A DNA stretch of 64,000 nt from Halorussus salilacus. GTDB taxonomy: Archaea > Halobacteriota > Halobacteria > Halobacteriales > Haladaptataceae. The notes beneath the pieces were generated by a model. That model saw only the letters and a list, made by a program, of their open reading frames with translations. It had not been told where the DNA came from and did no database searches. This document shows, in pieces, positions 50,720 to 60,528 of this stretch (its first letter is position 1; every line of letters begins with the position of its first letter). The translations under genes were made by a program, and so were the position numbers. The stretch is taken from assembly GCF_024138125.1 (NCBI RefSeq), contig NZ_CP099993.1:1426001-1490000 (forward strand), read 5' to 3'.

Positions 50720-53509
50720 ATGAGCGAACTCGAGGAGGAGTACCGCCTCGATTATTTCGAGGACAACGACTTCGTCCGAAAGGAGTGCTCCGAGTGCGGA
50801 GTCCACTTCTGGACGCGCGACCTCGACCGGGAGACCTGCGGGGAACCCCCGTGCGAGGAGTACGGCTTCATCGACAACCCGGGGTTCGACGAGGAGTACA
50901 GCTTAGAGGAGATGCGCGAGGCGTTCCTCTCGTTCTTCGAGGAGAACGACCACGAGCGCATCGACCCCTACCCCGTCGCGGCGAACCGGTGGCGCGACGA
51001 CGTGCTGCTCACGCAGGCGTCCATCTACGACTTCCAGCCGCTGGTCACCTCCGGGGAGACCCCGCCGCCCGCCAACCCCCTGACCATCAGCCAGCCCTGC
51101 ATCCGGATGCAGGACATCGACAACGTGGGCAAGACGGGCCGCCACACCATGGCGTTCGAGATGATGGCCCACCACGCGTTCAACGCCCGCGAGGACCTCG
51201 AAGACCCCGACGAGTACGCCTATCAGGGCGAGGTCTACTGGAAGGACGAGACGGTCGAGTACTGCGACGAGTTCTTCGAGTCGATGGGCGCGGACATCGA
51301 GGAGATCACCTACATCGAGGACCCGTGGGTCGGCGGCGGAAACGCCGGGCCCGCCATCGAGGTCATCTACCGCGGCGCGGAACTCGCCACGCTTGTCTTC
51401 ATGTCGATGGAGCAGGACCCCGACGGCGAGTACGAGATGAAAGACGGCAACCGCTACTCGAAGATGGACACCTACATCGTCGACACCGGGTACGGGCTGG
51501 AGCGCTGGACGTGGATGTCCCAGGGCACCCCGACCGTCTACGAGGCCATCTATCCCGAGATGATCTCGTTCCTCAAGGAGAACGCTGGCATCGACCACAC
51601 CGACGAGGAGGCCGAACTCGTCCATCGGGCCTCGAAGCTCGCGGGCCACATGGACATCGACGAGGCCGAGGACATGGAGGCCGCCCGCGACAACATCGCC
51701 GACCAGCTCGGCGTCTCGACGCCCGAACTGGAGTCCCTGCTCGAACCCCTCGAAGACATCTACGCCATCGCCGACCACTGCCGGACGCTGGCGTACATGC
51801 TCGGCGACGGCATCGTGCCCTCGAACGTCGGTACGGGGTATCTCGCCCGGATGGTCCTGCGCCGGACCAAGCGCCTCTGCGACAACGTCGGCGTGGACGC
51901 GCCACTTGACGAACTCGTGGACATGCAGGCCGACCGACTGGGCTACCAGAACCGCGACACGGTTCGGGACATCGTCCGGACCGAGGTCGAGAAGTACCGC
52001 GAGACGCTCGAACAGGGCGGTCGCCGGGTCGAGCGCCTCGCCAAGGAGTACGCCGAGAAGGGTCAGCCGATTCCGACCGACGAGCTGGTCGAGCTGTACG
52101 ATTCGCACGGCATCCAGCCCGACATGGTCGAGGAGATAGCGGGCGACTTCGGCACCGAGGTCGAGGTCCCCGACGACTTCTACAGCCTCGTGGCCGGACG
52201 CCACGACGGCGGGCAGGCCTTCGAGGAAGAGACCGACGAGGACGAGCGACTCGCCGACCTGCCGAAGACCGACCGCCACTACTACGAGGACCAGTACGGC
52301 ACCGACTTCGAGGCGGTCGTCCTCGACGTGTTCGAGCGCGACGAGGAGGGCGAGGCGGTCTACGACGTGGTGCTCGACCAGACGATGTTTTATCCCGAGG
52401 GCGGCGGCCAGCCCTCCGACCGCGGGACGCTCTCGACCGACGACAGGAGCGTGCAGGTCCGTGACGTCCAGATTCGGGACGGCGTCATCCTCCACCGCAC
52501 CGACGACGAGGTCGACAAGGGCGACATCGTCCGCGGGAAGATAGACGCCGAGCGCCGCCGTCGGCTGATGCGCCACCACACCGCGACCCACATCGTGGTC
52601 CACGCCGCCCGCGAGGTGCTGGGCGACCACGTCCGGCAGGCGGGCGCACAGAAGGGCATCGATAGCTCGCGCATCGACGTGCGCCACTACGAGCGCATCG
52701 ACCGCGAGACCAGAAACGAGATCGAGATGGTCGCAAACGAGCTCGTGATGGAGAACACGTCGGTCCAGCAGGAGTGGCCCAACCGCCACGAGGCCGAGGA
52801 GGAGTACGGCTTCGACCTCTATCAGGGCGGCATCCCGGCCGGGACCAACATCCGGCTCATCCACGTCGCCGAGGACGTGCAGGCCTGCGGCGGGACCCAC
52901 GTCCGGCGCACGGGCGACGTCGGCACCATCAAGATACTGAACACCGAGCGCGTTCAGGACGGCGTCGAGCGCATCACGTTCGCGGCGGGCGAGGCCGCGG
53001 TCGAGGCGGGCCAGCGCACCGAGGCCGCGCTGGCCGACGCCGCCGAGGTGCTGGACGTCTCGCCCGACGAGGTGCCCGAGACCGCCGAGCGGTTCTTCGA
53101 GGAGTGGAAGGACCGGGGCAAGCAGATCGAGGACCTCAAAGAACAGCTCGCCGCCGCCCGCGCCTCCGGCGGGGGCGGCGGCGAGGAGGTCGCGGTCGGC
53201 GACGCCACCGCAGTAATCCAGCGCATAGACGCCGACATGGACGAGCTCCGCGCGACCGCCAACGCGCTCGCCGACGAGGGCAAAATCGCCGTCATCGGGA
53301 GCGGGGCCGACGGCGCGCAGTTCGTCGTCGCGGTCCCCGACGGCGTCTCGGTCAACGCCGGGGAGGTCGTCGGCGAACTCGCCGCGAGGGTCGGCGGCGG
53401 CGGGGGCGGTCCGCCGGACTTCGCGCAGGGCGGCGGTCCCGACGCCGACAAACTGGACGAGGCGCTGGAGGACGCTCCGGACGTGCTGAAGCAGGTCCGG
53501 AACGCGTAG
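50720..53509 (+). CDS. alaS: Alanyl-tRNA synthetase
   Basis: A 929-residue archaeal-type AlaRS that charges tRNA-Ala. An N-terminal zinc-ribbon-like [23 protein letters not shown] (about residues 23-44) is typical of archaea. Class II motifs lie around [26 protein letters not shown] and [27 protein letters not shown]. The editing domain carries [17 protein letters not shown] and a zinc-binding [13 protein letters not shown] (about 715-730). The C-terminal part is helical and Gly-rich, ending [11 protein letters not shown]. The ATG at 50720 begins [18 protein letters not shown]; the long upstream extension crosses the repeat block and is rejected. It is transcribed singly. Confidence 0.96.
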   Translation: MSELEEEYRLDYFEDNDFVRKECSECGVHFWTRDLDRETCGEPPCEEYGFIDNPGFDEEYSLEEMREAFLSFFEENDHERIDPYPVAANRWRDDVLLTQASIYDFQPLVTSGETPPPANPLTISQPCIRMQDIDNVGKTGRHTMAFEMMAHHAFNAREDLEDPDEYAYQGEVYWKDETVEYCDEFFESMGADIEEITYIEDPWVGGGNAGPAIEVIYRGAELATLVFMSMEQDPDGEYEMKDGNRYSKMDTYIVDTGYGLERWTWMSQGTPTVYEAIYPEMISFLKENAGIDHTDEEAELVHRASKLAGHMDIDEAEDMEAARDNIADQLGVSTPELESLLEPLEDIYAIADHCRTLAYMLGDGIVPSNVGTGYLARMVLRRTKRLCDNVGVDAPLDELVDMQADRLGYQNRDTVRDIVRTEVEKYRETLEQGGRRVERLAKEYAEKGQPIPTDELVELYDSHGIQPDMVEEIAGDFGTEVEVPDDFYSLVAGRHDGGQAFEEETDEDERLADLPKTDRHYYEDQYGTDFEAVVLDVFERDEEGEAVYDVVLDQTMFYPEGGGQPSDRGTLSTDDRSVQVRDVQIRDGVILHRTDDEVDKGDIVRGKIDAERRRRLMRHHTATHIVVHAAREVLGDHVRQAGAQKGIDSSRIDVRHYERIDRETRNEIEMVANELVMENTSVQQEWPNRHEAEEEYGFDLYQGGIPAGTNIRLIHVAEDVQACGGTHVRRTGDVGTIKILNTERVQDGVERITFAAGEAAVEAGQRTEAALADAAEVLDVSPDEVPETAERFFEEWKDRGKQIEDLKEQLAAARASGGGGGEEVAVGDATAVIQRIDADMDELRATANALADEGKIAVIGSGADGAQFVVAVPDGVSVNAGEVVGELAARVGGGGGGPPDFAQGGGPDADKLDEALEDAPDVLKQVRNA

Positions 53510-53686
53510 CGACGACACCGACGTACCGCCCGACCGACGGGGGAGACCGGGCTGTTGTGACGGTCGGGCGGAAGGTGTCGGGCAACGAGCCCGGCGGAGG
53601 GCGTTCGCCACGCCGTTCGGAGAGTGCGCCGATACCTGACTAGTCATGTGCCGGTCTCTTCACCGGTGGGTGTGAACGGTACCGAC

Positions 53687-54640
53687 GTGAGCAAGCAGGA
53701 ATTACGCAGAACCCGAGACCACGACCGGACCGACCGGGGCGCAGACGACGATTTCGACGCCGAAATCGACGAGAACGGTGAGTACGGCGACGAGGCCGCG
53801 AACGAGGTCAAGACCTCGCTCGTGGAACTCCACGACTCCTCGAAGGAGATATCGGGTCAGACCCACGAGATAACCGACCTCGCTCGCGAGCAGTCCACCG
53901 GGATGGCGCAGGTGGCCGAGGAGGTCTCGGACCTCAGCGCGGCGGTCGAGGAGATCGCGTCCTCGACCGAGGAGGTGTCCTCGGCGGGCAGACAGGCCCG
54001 AAAGCGGGCCGAGGACGGCCAAGAGTCGGCCGAGCGCGCGGTCGAGACGATGGAGGCCATCCGAGAGGCCGCCGAGAGCGTGGCCGAGGATGTTCAGACC
54101 ATCCGCGAGAGCGTCGCCGAGATCGACGACATCGTCGAAGTCATCGACGGCATCGCCGAGCAGACCAACCTCCTCGCGCTCAACGCGAACATCGAGGCCG
54201 CCCGCGCGGGCGAGGCGGGCGACGGTTTCGCGGTCGTCGCCGACGAGATCAAGACGCTCGCCGAGGAGTCCCGACAGCAGGCCAGCGAGATAGAGGCGAA
54301 GGTCGGCGGCATCCAAGACGACACCGAGACCGCGGTCGAGAGCCTCGAGGACGGCACCGACCAGATAGACGAGGGCATCGACACCGTCGGCGAGGCGGTC
54401 GAGAGCCTCGACGAAATCTCGGGCGCGGTCACGGAGGTCAGTCACGGTATCGAGGAGGTCGCGACTGCGACCGACCAGCAGGCCGCCAGCACCGAGGAGG
54501 TCGCCAGCATGGTGGACCAGACCGCCGCGAACGCCGAGGAGATCGCCGACCGGACCGACGAGATCGCCGGGGAGATAGACGACCAGACCGACGAGATACG
54601 CGAGATCAACCGGGCGGTCGAAGACCTCGTCGAGGAGTGA
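53687..54640 (+). CDS. Soluble methyl-accepting chemotaxis transducer without sensor domain
   Basis: A 317-residue cytoplasmic transducer. After about 45 acidic, charged residues there are no membrane helices and no PAS, GAF or globin domain. The rest is a coiled coil of the MCP signalling type, with the tip VIDGIAEQTNLLALNANIEAARAGEAGDGFAVVADEIKTLAEES (about residues 155-200). It could bind CheW/CheA and join a receptor array, taking its input through a partner protein. The start is uncertain: GTG 53687 (MSKQELRR) is used here, and GTG 53672 or an upstream GTG are alternatives. The 177-bp gap to alaS has no clear TATA box. Confidence 0.82.
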   Translation: MSKQELRRTRDHDRTDRGADDDFDAEIDENGEYGDEAANEVKTSLVELHDSSKEISGQTHEITDLAREQSTGMAQVAEEVSDLSAAVEEIASSTEEVSSAGRQARKRAEDGQESAERAVETMEAIREAAESVAEDVQTIRESVAEIDDIVEVIDGIAEQTNLLALNANIEAARAGEAGDGFAVVADEIKTLAEESRQQASEIEAKVGGIQDDTETAVESLEDGTDQIDEGIDTVGEAVESLDEISGAVTEVSHGIEEVATATDQQAASTEEVASMVDQTAANAEEIADRTDEIAGEIDDQTDEIREINRAVEDLVEE

Positions 54641-54643
54641 GCG

Positions 54644-55711
54644 TCACCGCCCGAACAGCCACCGCTTCGCCCGGGTCCACACCGGCCAGCGACGCCCCCG
54701 GAGTCGCCGGGCCAGTCGGGCGTTCTCGCGCTTGAGTCGCTCGTTCTCCTCGTCGAGCGACTCGACGCGCTCGCGGAGGCGGCGGTTCTCGGCGTCGAGT
54801 TCCTCGTGGGCACGAGCGAGTTCGTCGTAGGCGCGAGCGAGTTCGGCGCGCTCGCGGTCGACGCGTTCGCGGCCCGCCCGCTCGCGGTCGGCGCGGGCCG
54901 CAGACGCCGCGGGACTGGCGGGCCGGTCGTCGGTCCGGCCCGCCAGTACGACGTTCACCACCGCGCCCAGCAGGAGGACGAGACTGCTGAAGTACAGCCA
55001 CACCACCACGAGGAGGGCGCTCCCGAGCGCGCCGTACGCCTCGAACCGCGCGGAGTAGACGACGTAGCTCTGGAACGCCGACTGGAGGAGCGCCCACGCC
55101 ACCGCCGCGAGGAGCACGCCGGGGACCACCTCCCGCACCGACAGGTCCACGTCGGGGAAGACGTAGTAGATGGGGAAGAACGCCACCGCGAGTCCCGCCA
55201 CGACGAACAGGGGGCTGAACGCTCGCCCGTACGGCAGGTCGGGAAACAGGGTGAGCGCGACGCTCGCGGCGGTCACGACCCCGACCGCGACCGCCAGCGC
55301 GAACACCACGACCAGTCCCTCCCGAATCTGCACGACCACCGACTCCTCGACGTCGGTGCCGTAGAGGTCGGCGAAGGTGACGTTCAGCCCGCGGAATATC
55401 TTGAACAGCCCCCACACCAGTGTCGCGCCCCCGAGGATGGACACCCGGGTCCGGGCCTCGTCGTCGGTGAGCGATTCGGCCAGCACCGCCTGCGCTCGCG
55501 GCGTGAGCACCGAGTCGGTGAGTTCGACGAGGGTGGCGGTGAGCGTCGCGCTGTCGACCACCGAGAGCGCGAAGACGAGGAGGACCAGCAGCGGGAGCAG
55601 CGAGATGAACGCGTGGTACGCGATGCTGGCCGCCATCAACGAGACGTCGTGTGCGCGTATCTCGCGGGCGACGGCCCGACCGAACCGCCAGAAACGGCCC
55701 CGAACCCCCAT
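54644..55711 (-). CDS. YihY/BrkB family membrane protein with C-terminal coiled coil
   Basis: A 355-residue protein. The YihY/BrkB (formerly RNase BN-like) membrane domain (residues about 25-265) has six helices with the typical HDVSLMAASIAYHAFISLLPLLVLLVFALS start and WGLFKIFRGLNVTFADLYGT. The last 90 residues are a hydrophilic heptad-like coiled coil (RERVDRERAELARAYDELARAHEELDAENRRLRERV...), an extension not common in the family, ending in a basic WPVWTRAKRWLFGR tail. Function unknown; the RNase assignment of the family was withdrawn. The 3' end is only 3 bp from the transducer's stop codon (convergent). Confidence 0.86.
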   Translation of the reverse strand: MGVRGRFWRFGRAVAREIRAHDVSLMAASIAYHAFISLLPLLVLLVFALSVVDSATLTATLVELTDSVLTPRAQAVLAESLTDDEARTRVSILGGATLVWGLFKIFRGLNVTFADLYGTDVEESVVVQIREGLVVVFALAVAVGVVTAASVALTLFPDLPYGRAFSPLFVVAGLAVAFFPIYYVFPDVDLSVREVVPGVLLAAVAWALLQSAFQSYVVYSARFEAYGALGSALLVVVWLYFSSLVLLLGAVVNVVLAGRTDDRPASPAASAARADRERAGRERVDRERAELARAYDELARAHEELDAENRRLRERVESLDEENERLKRENARLARRLRGRRWPVWTRAKRWLFGR

Positions 55712-55783
55712 TAGAGCGTATCACGGCGTCGAGGCCCAAAACGTCTCCGCTCGTTCCCACTCGTCGGGGCGTCTCTCCCGTCT

Positions 55784-56953
55784 CTATTCGTCGAAATCCA
55801 GACCGAGGACGCGCTCTGCGGCCGCGCCGACCTCCGGAACCCTCTCCTCGGGGGCGTACACGCCGAGTCGCCACTGCGCGCGGCCCGCCGCGCGCAGGCC
55901 CTCGACCAGCGGCGACTCGTCGGCGAGTCGCCGCACCTCGCCGTCGACGACCACGCGGGTCGAGGACTCGGGCATGCCGGGTTCGCCGGGCGTGTCCACG
56001 AGGACCTGCTCGGGAGCGACGCCCGCCGCGTCAGCTATGTCGCGCTCGAACGCCCGGACGCTCGCGTGGTCGGCGGTGACGACCGACTCGGGCACCGAAC
56101 CGAGGTCGGTCCAGACTGCGCGCTTGTAGAGGTCCCGGCGTTCGAGTCTGCGGGCGGTGTCGGCGGTCGCCTCGCAGTCGCGCAGGGCCCCGAGCAGGCG
56201 GTCGTCGGTCATCCGGGCGAACGCCTCGGCGTCGAGGTCGGTCGAGTCGAGGAGGCGCTCGCCCGCGCGTTCGAGCATCGCGCCCGCGATGCGCGAGACG
56301 TGGTGGCGATAGACCGTCGCGTTCATCAGCGCGCGAGCGACCAGCGTGCTCTCGGCGGTGTGGACGTTTCCCGAAGAGAGCACGAGTTCGCCGTCGCGGA
56401 ACCGGAGCGCCGCGAGCAGTCGGGAGTGGTCGATGGTGCCGTAGGGCACGCCGGTGTGGTGGGCGTCGCGCACGAGGTAGTCCATCCGGTCGACGTCGAG
56501 TTCGCCCGCGACCAGCTGGCCGAGCTTCCCCTCCCCCGCCACGAGGTCTGCGACCTCGCCGGGGTCGAGCCCGTGAGATTCGAGAACGTCGGCGATGGGT
56601 CCGTCGGCGAGCAGGTCGTCCACGTCGTCGTGGTGCCTGCCGAGCCTGCGCTCGATGATGCCCTCCGTCTGGTGGCCGTAGGGACCGTGGCCCACGTCGT
56701 GGAGCAGGGCGGCCGCCCGGACCGCCTTCGCGCGGTGGGCCTCGATTCCGAGGCTGTCGCACGCCTCGCGCGCGAGGTGGTAGACCCCGAGGCTGTGCTC
56801 GAACCGGGTGTGGTTGGCCGACGGGTAGACCAGCCGGACCGTGCTGAGCTGTTTGACGTGGCGCAACCGCTGGAGGGCGGGCAGGTCGACCAGGTCTCGC
56901 GCGAGGTCGCAGACGGGGATGTGGTCGTGGACGCTGTCCTTGATGGCTTCCAT
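55784..56953 (-). CDS. HD-domain phosphohydrolase (SAMHD1/dGTPase-like)
   Basis: A 389-residue HD-superfamily metal-dependent phosphohydrolase. The metal ligands are His53 (TRFEHSLGVYHLA), His85-Asp86 (LLHDVGHGPYGH) and a distal Asp in GELDVDRMDYLVRDAHHTG (about residue 155). This layout, with RLRHVKQLSTVRLVYPSANHTRFEHSLGVYHLA, is that of SAMHD1/YwfO-like enzymes that hydrolyse dNTPs to deoxynucleosides. A beta-rich C-terminal region follows. A role in dNTP pool control or phage defence is possible by analogy. The ATG at 56953 gives MEAIKDSVHDHIPVCD, the family start. Divergent from the a/b hydrolase, 93 bp apart. Confidence 0.88.
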   Translation of the reverse strand: MEAIKDSVHDHIPVCDLARDLVDLPALQRLRHVKQLSTVRLVYPSANHTRFEHSLGVYHLAREACDSLGIEAHRAKAVRAAALLHDVGHGPYGHQTEGIIERRLGRHHDDVDDLLADGPIADVLESHGLDPGEVADLVAGEGKLGQLVAGELDVDRMDYLVRDAHHTGVPYGTIDHSRLLAALRFRDGELVLSSGNVHTAESTLVARALMNATVYRHHVSRIAGAMLERAGERLLDSTDLDAEAFARMTDDRLLGALRDCEATADTARRLERRDLYKRAVWTDLGSVPESVVTADHASVRAFERDIADAAGVAPEQVLVDTPGEPGMPESSTRVVVDGEVRRLADESPLVEGLRAAGRAQWRLGVYAPEERVPEVGAAAERVLGLDFDE

Positions 56954-57046
56954 GACACCGCGTTGACCCACCCGCGACAAAAATCGTCCGTCTCCGGGTC
57001 GCTCGGGAACGAACGACTCAAACGCCGCCGCGCCCAACCGCCGGTC

Positions 57047-57847
57047 ATGCCGACAGCCGACAACGACGGCGTCGCCGTCGAGTACGAGGTCGCCGAGTCC
57101 GGGGACCCCGACGCCGAGACGGTCGTCCTGCTCGCCGACGCGGGCTACGGCCCGTGGCTCTGGAGCTGGCAGTACCCCGCGCTCGCCGGACCCTACCGCG
57201 TCGTGGTGCCCAGCCCCCGCGGAACCGGCGGCTCCGAGGACCCCGGAACGTACGCCGTCGCCGAGCAGGCGGCCGACCTCGACGCCGTCCTCGCCGACTG
57301 CAACGCGCGGAAGGCTCACCTCGTCGGCGCGGGACTCGGCGGGATGGTCGCGCTCCGGTACGCGCTGGACTTCTCTCGCGCGCGGAGCCTGACCCTGCTC
57401 GGGACCTCGGCGGGCGGCCCGCGAGCCGACCCCGTCCCCGACGACGTGCGCGAGCGCCTGCTCGTCGGGAACGACGACCCCGAGGCCCTCCGGCGGTCGC
57501 TCGAACCGGTCGCGAGCGAGGAGCTACTGGAGACCGACGACCTCGTCGAGCGAATCGTGGCGTGGCGGCGCGCCGAGGACGCCGACCGGGAGGCCCGGCG
57601 GGGTCACCTCGACGCGATGGCGGCCTTCGACGCCAGCGACGACCTCTACGAGGTCACGATTCCGGCGCTCGTGATGCACGGCCGCGAGGACCGGGTGGTC
57701 CCGGTCGAGGACGGCCGCCTGCTCGCGGAGGGACTTCCGAAGGGCGAGTTCCGCGAGTTCCCCGGCGGACACCTCTTCTTCGTCGAGCGCTCGAAGGAGG
57801 TCAACGACGCGCTCGTGGGCTTTCTGGAGGAGCACGGCGAGGAGTGA
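57047..57847 (+). CDS. Alpha/beta-hydrolase fold protein lacking the nucleophilic Ser
   Basis: A 266-residue alpha/beta-hydrolase fold protein. The oxyanion loop (LADAGYGPWLWSW), the acid in MHGREDRVVPVEDG and the late His in FPGGHLFFVERSK are in place. At the nucleophile elbow, however, the usual G-x-S-x-G is GAGLG (residues 94-98, HLVGAGLGGMVALRY): Gly replaces Ser at position 96. It therefore is not expected to be a normal esterase or peptidase; it may be an unusual lyase, a binding protein, or a pseudo-enzyme. The ATG at 57047 is chosen because it begins the fold; the upstream frame is antisense to the HD gene. Confidence 0.78.
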   Translation: MPTADNDGVAVEYEVAESGDPDAETVVLLADAGYGPWLWSWQYPALAGPYRVVVPSPRGTGGSEDPGTYAVAEQAADLDAVLADCNARKAHLVGAGLGGMVALRYALDFSRARSLTLLGTSAGGPRADPVPDDVRERLLVGNDDPEALRRSLEPVASEELLETDDLVERIVAWRRAEDADREARRGHLDAMAAFDASDDLYEVTIPALVMHGREDRVVPVEDGRLLAEGLPKGEFREFPGGHLFFVERSKEVNDALVGFLEEHGEE

Positions 57848-57930
57848 GCGGGAGGGCGAGTGGAGCAGGGGGACCGACGCCGAGATTATGTTCGGATGGA
57901 TTTATAAGTCTTCAGAGGCGTGATGCTGTC

Positions 57931-58707
57931 ATGTCTCTCCAACTCGGACGAGCAATCGTAGACGGGAGCACGCGGGTCTTCACCCGGGCCGGTGCGATGC
58001 TCCTCGTGGGTCTGGTCGCGCTCCAGTTCCTCGTACAGAGTTCGGTCAACACGGTCGTCGCCGGGCTCTTTCCCCCCGAGGCGGCGGGCGAACTGAACCA
58101 GATGCTCGGGCTGACGCTCCCCGTCCCGGGGAGCGTCGCTGGCGGCCTGTTCGTCCTCGCGCTCGTGCTCACCTCGGCGTACTACGTGGTGCTCGCCCGG
58201 GCGTTCGTCCGACCGACGAGCGAGCAATCCGCGCTCCCCGCCGACCTCTACACCCGCCGAATCGGGCGCGCGACGCTCTCGCAGGTCGTCGGCGGAATCT
58301 TCGTCGGGTTCGCCGTCGGGGTCGGACTGGCGTTTCTCATCCTGCCCGGGCTGTTCCTGAGCGTCTGCTTCCTGTTCTTCGGCTTCGCGGTCGCCGTCGA
58401 GGACCGCGGCATCCTCGACGCGCTCAGGCGGAGCTGGGGCCTCTCGCGAGGCAACCGATTGAAACTCGCGGTCCTCGTGGTCCTGACGGGGGTCGTGGGC
58501 GCCGTCATCGGCGTCACGGGGTCGGTGTTCGACATGGCGAACTCGCCGGTCGTCGGTGAGGCTCTCGTGAACGTACTCGGTAGCGTCCTGTACGTCTTCC
58601 TCTACGGGGTCATCGCGGCCGCATACCTCCAAGTCCGGGAGGACTCCGAGGGGTTCGACGGCCCGGAGACGACCGGGACGCCCGACGACGCGTTCGTCGC
58701 CGAGTAG
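57931..58707 (+). CDS. Multi-helix membrane protein of unknown function
   Basis: A 258-residue protein with about five to six hydrophobic helices (for example AGAMLLVGLVALQFLVQ, GGLFVLALVLTSAYYVVLARAF, VVGGIFVGFAVGVGLAFLILPGLFLSVCFLFFGFAVAVED, LAVLVVLTGVVGAVIGVTG, and a final helix). The central ILDALRRSWGLSRGN after the V-x-D motif resembles the glycerophosphoryl diester phosphodiesterase membrane-domain (DUF975/YciC-like) family, which lacks an enzymatic part. GATTTATAAGTC at about 57898-57909 is a TATA box about 28 nt from ATG 57931. Function unknown. Confidence 0.72.
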   Translation: MSLQLGRAIVDGSTRVFTRAGAMLLVGLVALQFLVQSSVNTVVAGLFPPEAAGELNQMLGLTLPVPGSVAGGLFVLALVLTSAYYVVLARAFVRPTSEQSALPADLYTRRIGRATLSQVVGGIFVGFAVGVGLAFLILPGLFLSVCFLFFGFAVAVEDRGILDALRRSWGLSRGNRLKLAVLVVLTGVVGAVIGVTGSVFDMANSPVVGEALVNVLGSVLYVFLYGVIAAAYLQVREDSEGFDGPETTGTPDDAFVAE

Positions 58708-58727
58708 GTCCCGCGCCTCGCCGTCGG

Positions 58728-58868
58728 CTACACCCCGAGGAATCGCAGGAAGAGCCCGACGAGCAGAAGCGCTCCCCCGGTAATCGACCCGACGAACGGC
58801 GGCAGGACCGGAATCGGAATCACGACCAACAGCAGGCCGACCGCGACGACCTTCGTGGAGAGTCTCAT
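58728..58868 (-). CDS. Small hydrophobic membrane peptide
   Basis: A 46-residue protein that is almost entirely hydrophobic: MRLSTKVVAVGLLLVVIPIPVLPPFVGSITGGALLLVGLFLRFLGV, forming two short helices around a Pro-rich turn (IPIPVLPPF). No family recognised. It is convergent with the membrane protein ending at 58707 (20 bp apart) and divergent from the AMP-ligase family gene. Its coding status rests on GC-biased codons and membrane character only. Confidence 0.6.
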   Translation of the reverse strand: MRLSTKVVAVGLLLVVIPIPVLPPFVGSITGGALLLVGLFLRFLGV

Positions 58869-58951
58869 ACCTCCCCTTCGCTCGCCTCGCGGAAAGTAGC
58901 ATCGCCGGACCCGCAACAACGCCTACGTCGGGGCGCGTCGAACCCCCGGTC

Positions 58952-60436
58952 ATGACGCTCTCGCTCGAACGCCGGGCCGACCTCTGGGGGGACAGGACGG
59001 CGGTCGTGGACGCGGGCGACGACCGGCGGGTGAGCTACGCCGACCTCGACCGACTGGCCGACCGGTTCGCGGGGGCGCTCGCCGACCGCGGGGTCGGCGA
59101 GCGCGACGCGGTGGCGGTCGTCTCGCGCAACCGGGTCGAGCTGCTGGCCCTGCTGTTCGCGGCCCGGCGACTCGGGGCCGCGCTCGCGCCGGTTTCCCAC
59201 CGACTGACGCCCGCGACCGTCGAGGGACCCCTCGACGTCGTCGACCCCGCGCTTGTGGTCCACGAACCCGCCCAGCGCGACCTGATTCGGGAGGTCGGAG
59301 ACGAGGACGCCCGCTCGTTCGGCGAACTCCGGGCCGAGGCCGAAGGCGAGCCGAAGGGCTACGAGCGGGTCGACACCGACCCCGAACGCTCGCTGTTGTA
59401 TCTCCACACGAAAGGAAGGGCCGACGTGAGAGGGGACGACTCGGACCCGGACCAGGTGACCGCCGAGCGCGTCGTGGACCTCCCCGAGCGCGCGGTCGAG
59501 TGGAACTGCATCACCGCGGTCGCGGCGTGGGGTCTCGGCAGGGGCGACTGCGCGCCGACGCTGCTGCCCCTCTCGGACACCGACGGTCTCCACCGACTCG
59601 TGCTCCCCCTGCTGTACGTCGGCGGCCGGGTCGTCGTCCTGCGGGCGTTCGACCCCGAGCGCGCGCTCGGGGTCGTCGAGGACCGCGGGGCGACCCACCT
59701 CTTCGCGGGGGCGACCGAGTACCGCGAACTGGTCGCCGACGGGGCGTTCGAGCGGACCGACTTCGGGGGTGTCGAGTGGTTCGGAACGCGGTCCCCGCTC
59801 CCGACCGACGCCCGCGAGGCGCTGGCCGACCGGGCACCGGTCGTCCGCGCCTACGGCCGGGTCGAGACCGGGCCGAACGACCTCTACCTCCCGGCCGAGC
59901 GAGCGAGCGCGAGCGCCGACCCCGACCGCGTCGGGCGACCGTTCCCCGACTGCGAGGCCCGGATCGTCGGCGACGCCGACGCGACCGTCCCGGAGGGCGA
60001 GGTCGGCGGCCTCGAACTCCGCGGGCCGGTGACCGCCCGCGGCTACGTCGACGGCGAGACCTTCGGGGAGTGGGTGCCGACCGGCGACCTCGCGTACCGC
60101 GAGGGCGGCGACTACCACGTCCTCGGACCGACCGCGGAGGCCGCCGAGGGCGAGGGGGAGCGAATCCACCCCCGGACGGTCGAGCGCGCGCTGGAGGCCC
60201 ACGAGGGCGTGACCGAGGCCGGGGCCGTGGTGGACTCAGAGGGAGCGCTCGCGGCGGTCGTCGGCGACGCCGACCCCGGCGAACTCCGGGCGTTCGTCGC
60301 CGACCGGCTCCCCGAGCGGGCGGTTCCCCGCGAGATATCGGTCGTGGAGTCGTTGCCGCGCCGGGCGACCGGCGAACCCGACCGGGCGGAGATTCGACGG
60401 CAGTTGGGCGGGGAAGAGCGGTTCGAGACCGAGTGA
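58952..60436 (+). CDS. AMP-ligase (acyl-CoA synthetase) family protein with degenerate motifs
   Basis: A 494-residue protein with the overall plan of the class I adenylate-forming superfamily: RVSYADLDRLADRFAGALADRGVGERDAVAV at the N-terminus, a large core domain, YGRVETG (normally YG.TE), TGDLAYREGGDYHVLG, and a small C-terminal domain. However, the AMP-binding P-loop (usually Y-T-S-G-T-T-G-x-P-K) is YLHTKGRADVRG, the G-R-x-K-D region is replaced by GPTAEAAEGEG, and the catalytic Lys of TGK near the C-terminus is Glu (RRATGEPDRAEI). It is therefore probably inactive in adenylation, or repurposed. No acyl carrier or PKS gene is adjacent. Confidence 0.8.
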   Translation: MTLSLERRADLWGDRTAVVDAGDDRRVSYADLDRLADRFAGALADRGVGERDAVAVVSRNRVELLALLFAARRLGAALAPVSHRLTPATVEGPLDVVDPALVVHEPAQRDLIREVGDEDARSFGELRAEAEGEPKGYERVDTDPERSLLYLHTKGRADVRGDDSDPDQVTAERVVDLPERAVEWNCITAVAAWGLGRGDCAPTLLPLSDTDGLHRLVLPLLYVGGRVVVLRAFDPERALGVVEDRGATHLFAGATEYRELVADGAFERTDFGGVEWFGTRSPLPTDAREALADRAPVVRAYGRVETGPNDLYLPAERASASADPDRVGRPFPDCEARIVGDADATVPEGEVGGLELRGPVTARGYVDGETFGEWVPTGDLAYREGGDYHVLGPTAEAAEGEGERIHPRTVERALEAHEGVTEAGAVVDSEGALAAVVGDADPGELRAFVADRLPERAVPREISVVESLPRRATGEPDRAEIRRQLGGEERFETE

Positions 60437-60528
60437 GTCCCGGACCGGAGTTTGCCAGCGGTCCGGAGTACCGGCAGAACTCCCCGTAGCGGAACCTCTT
60501 TTGTCCGAGAGGTGCATCGTAGCGCACG

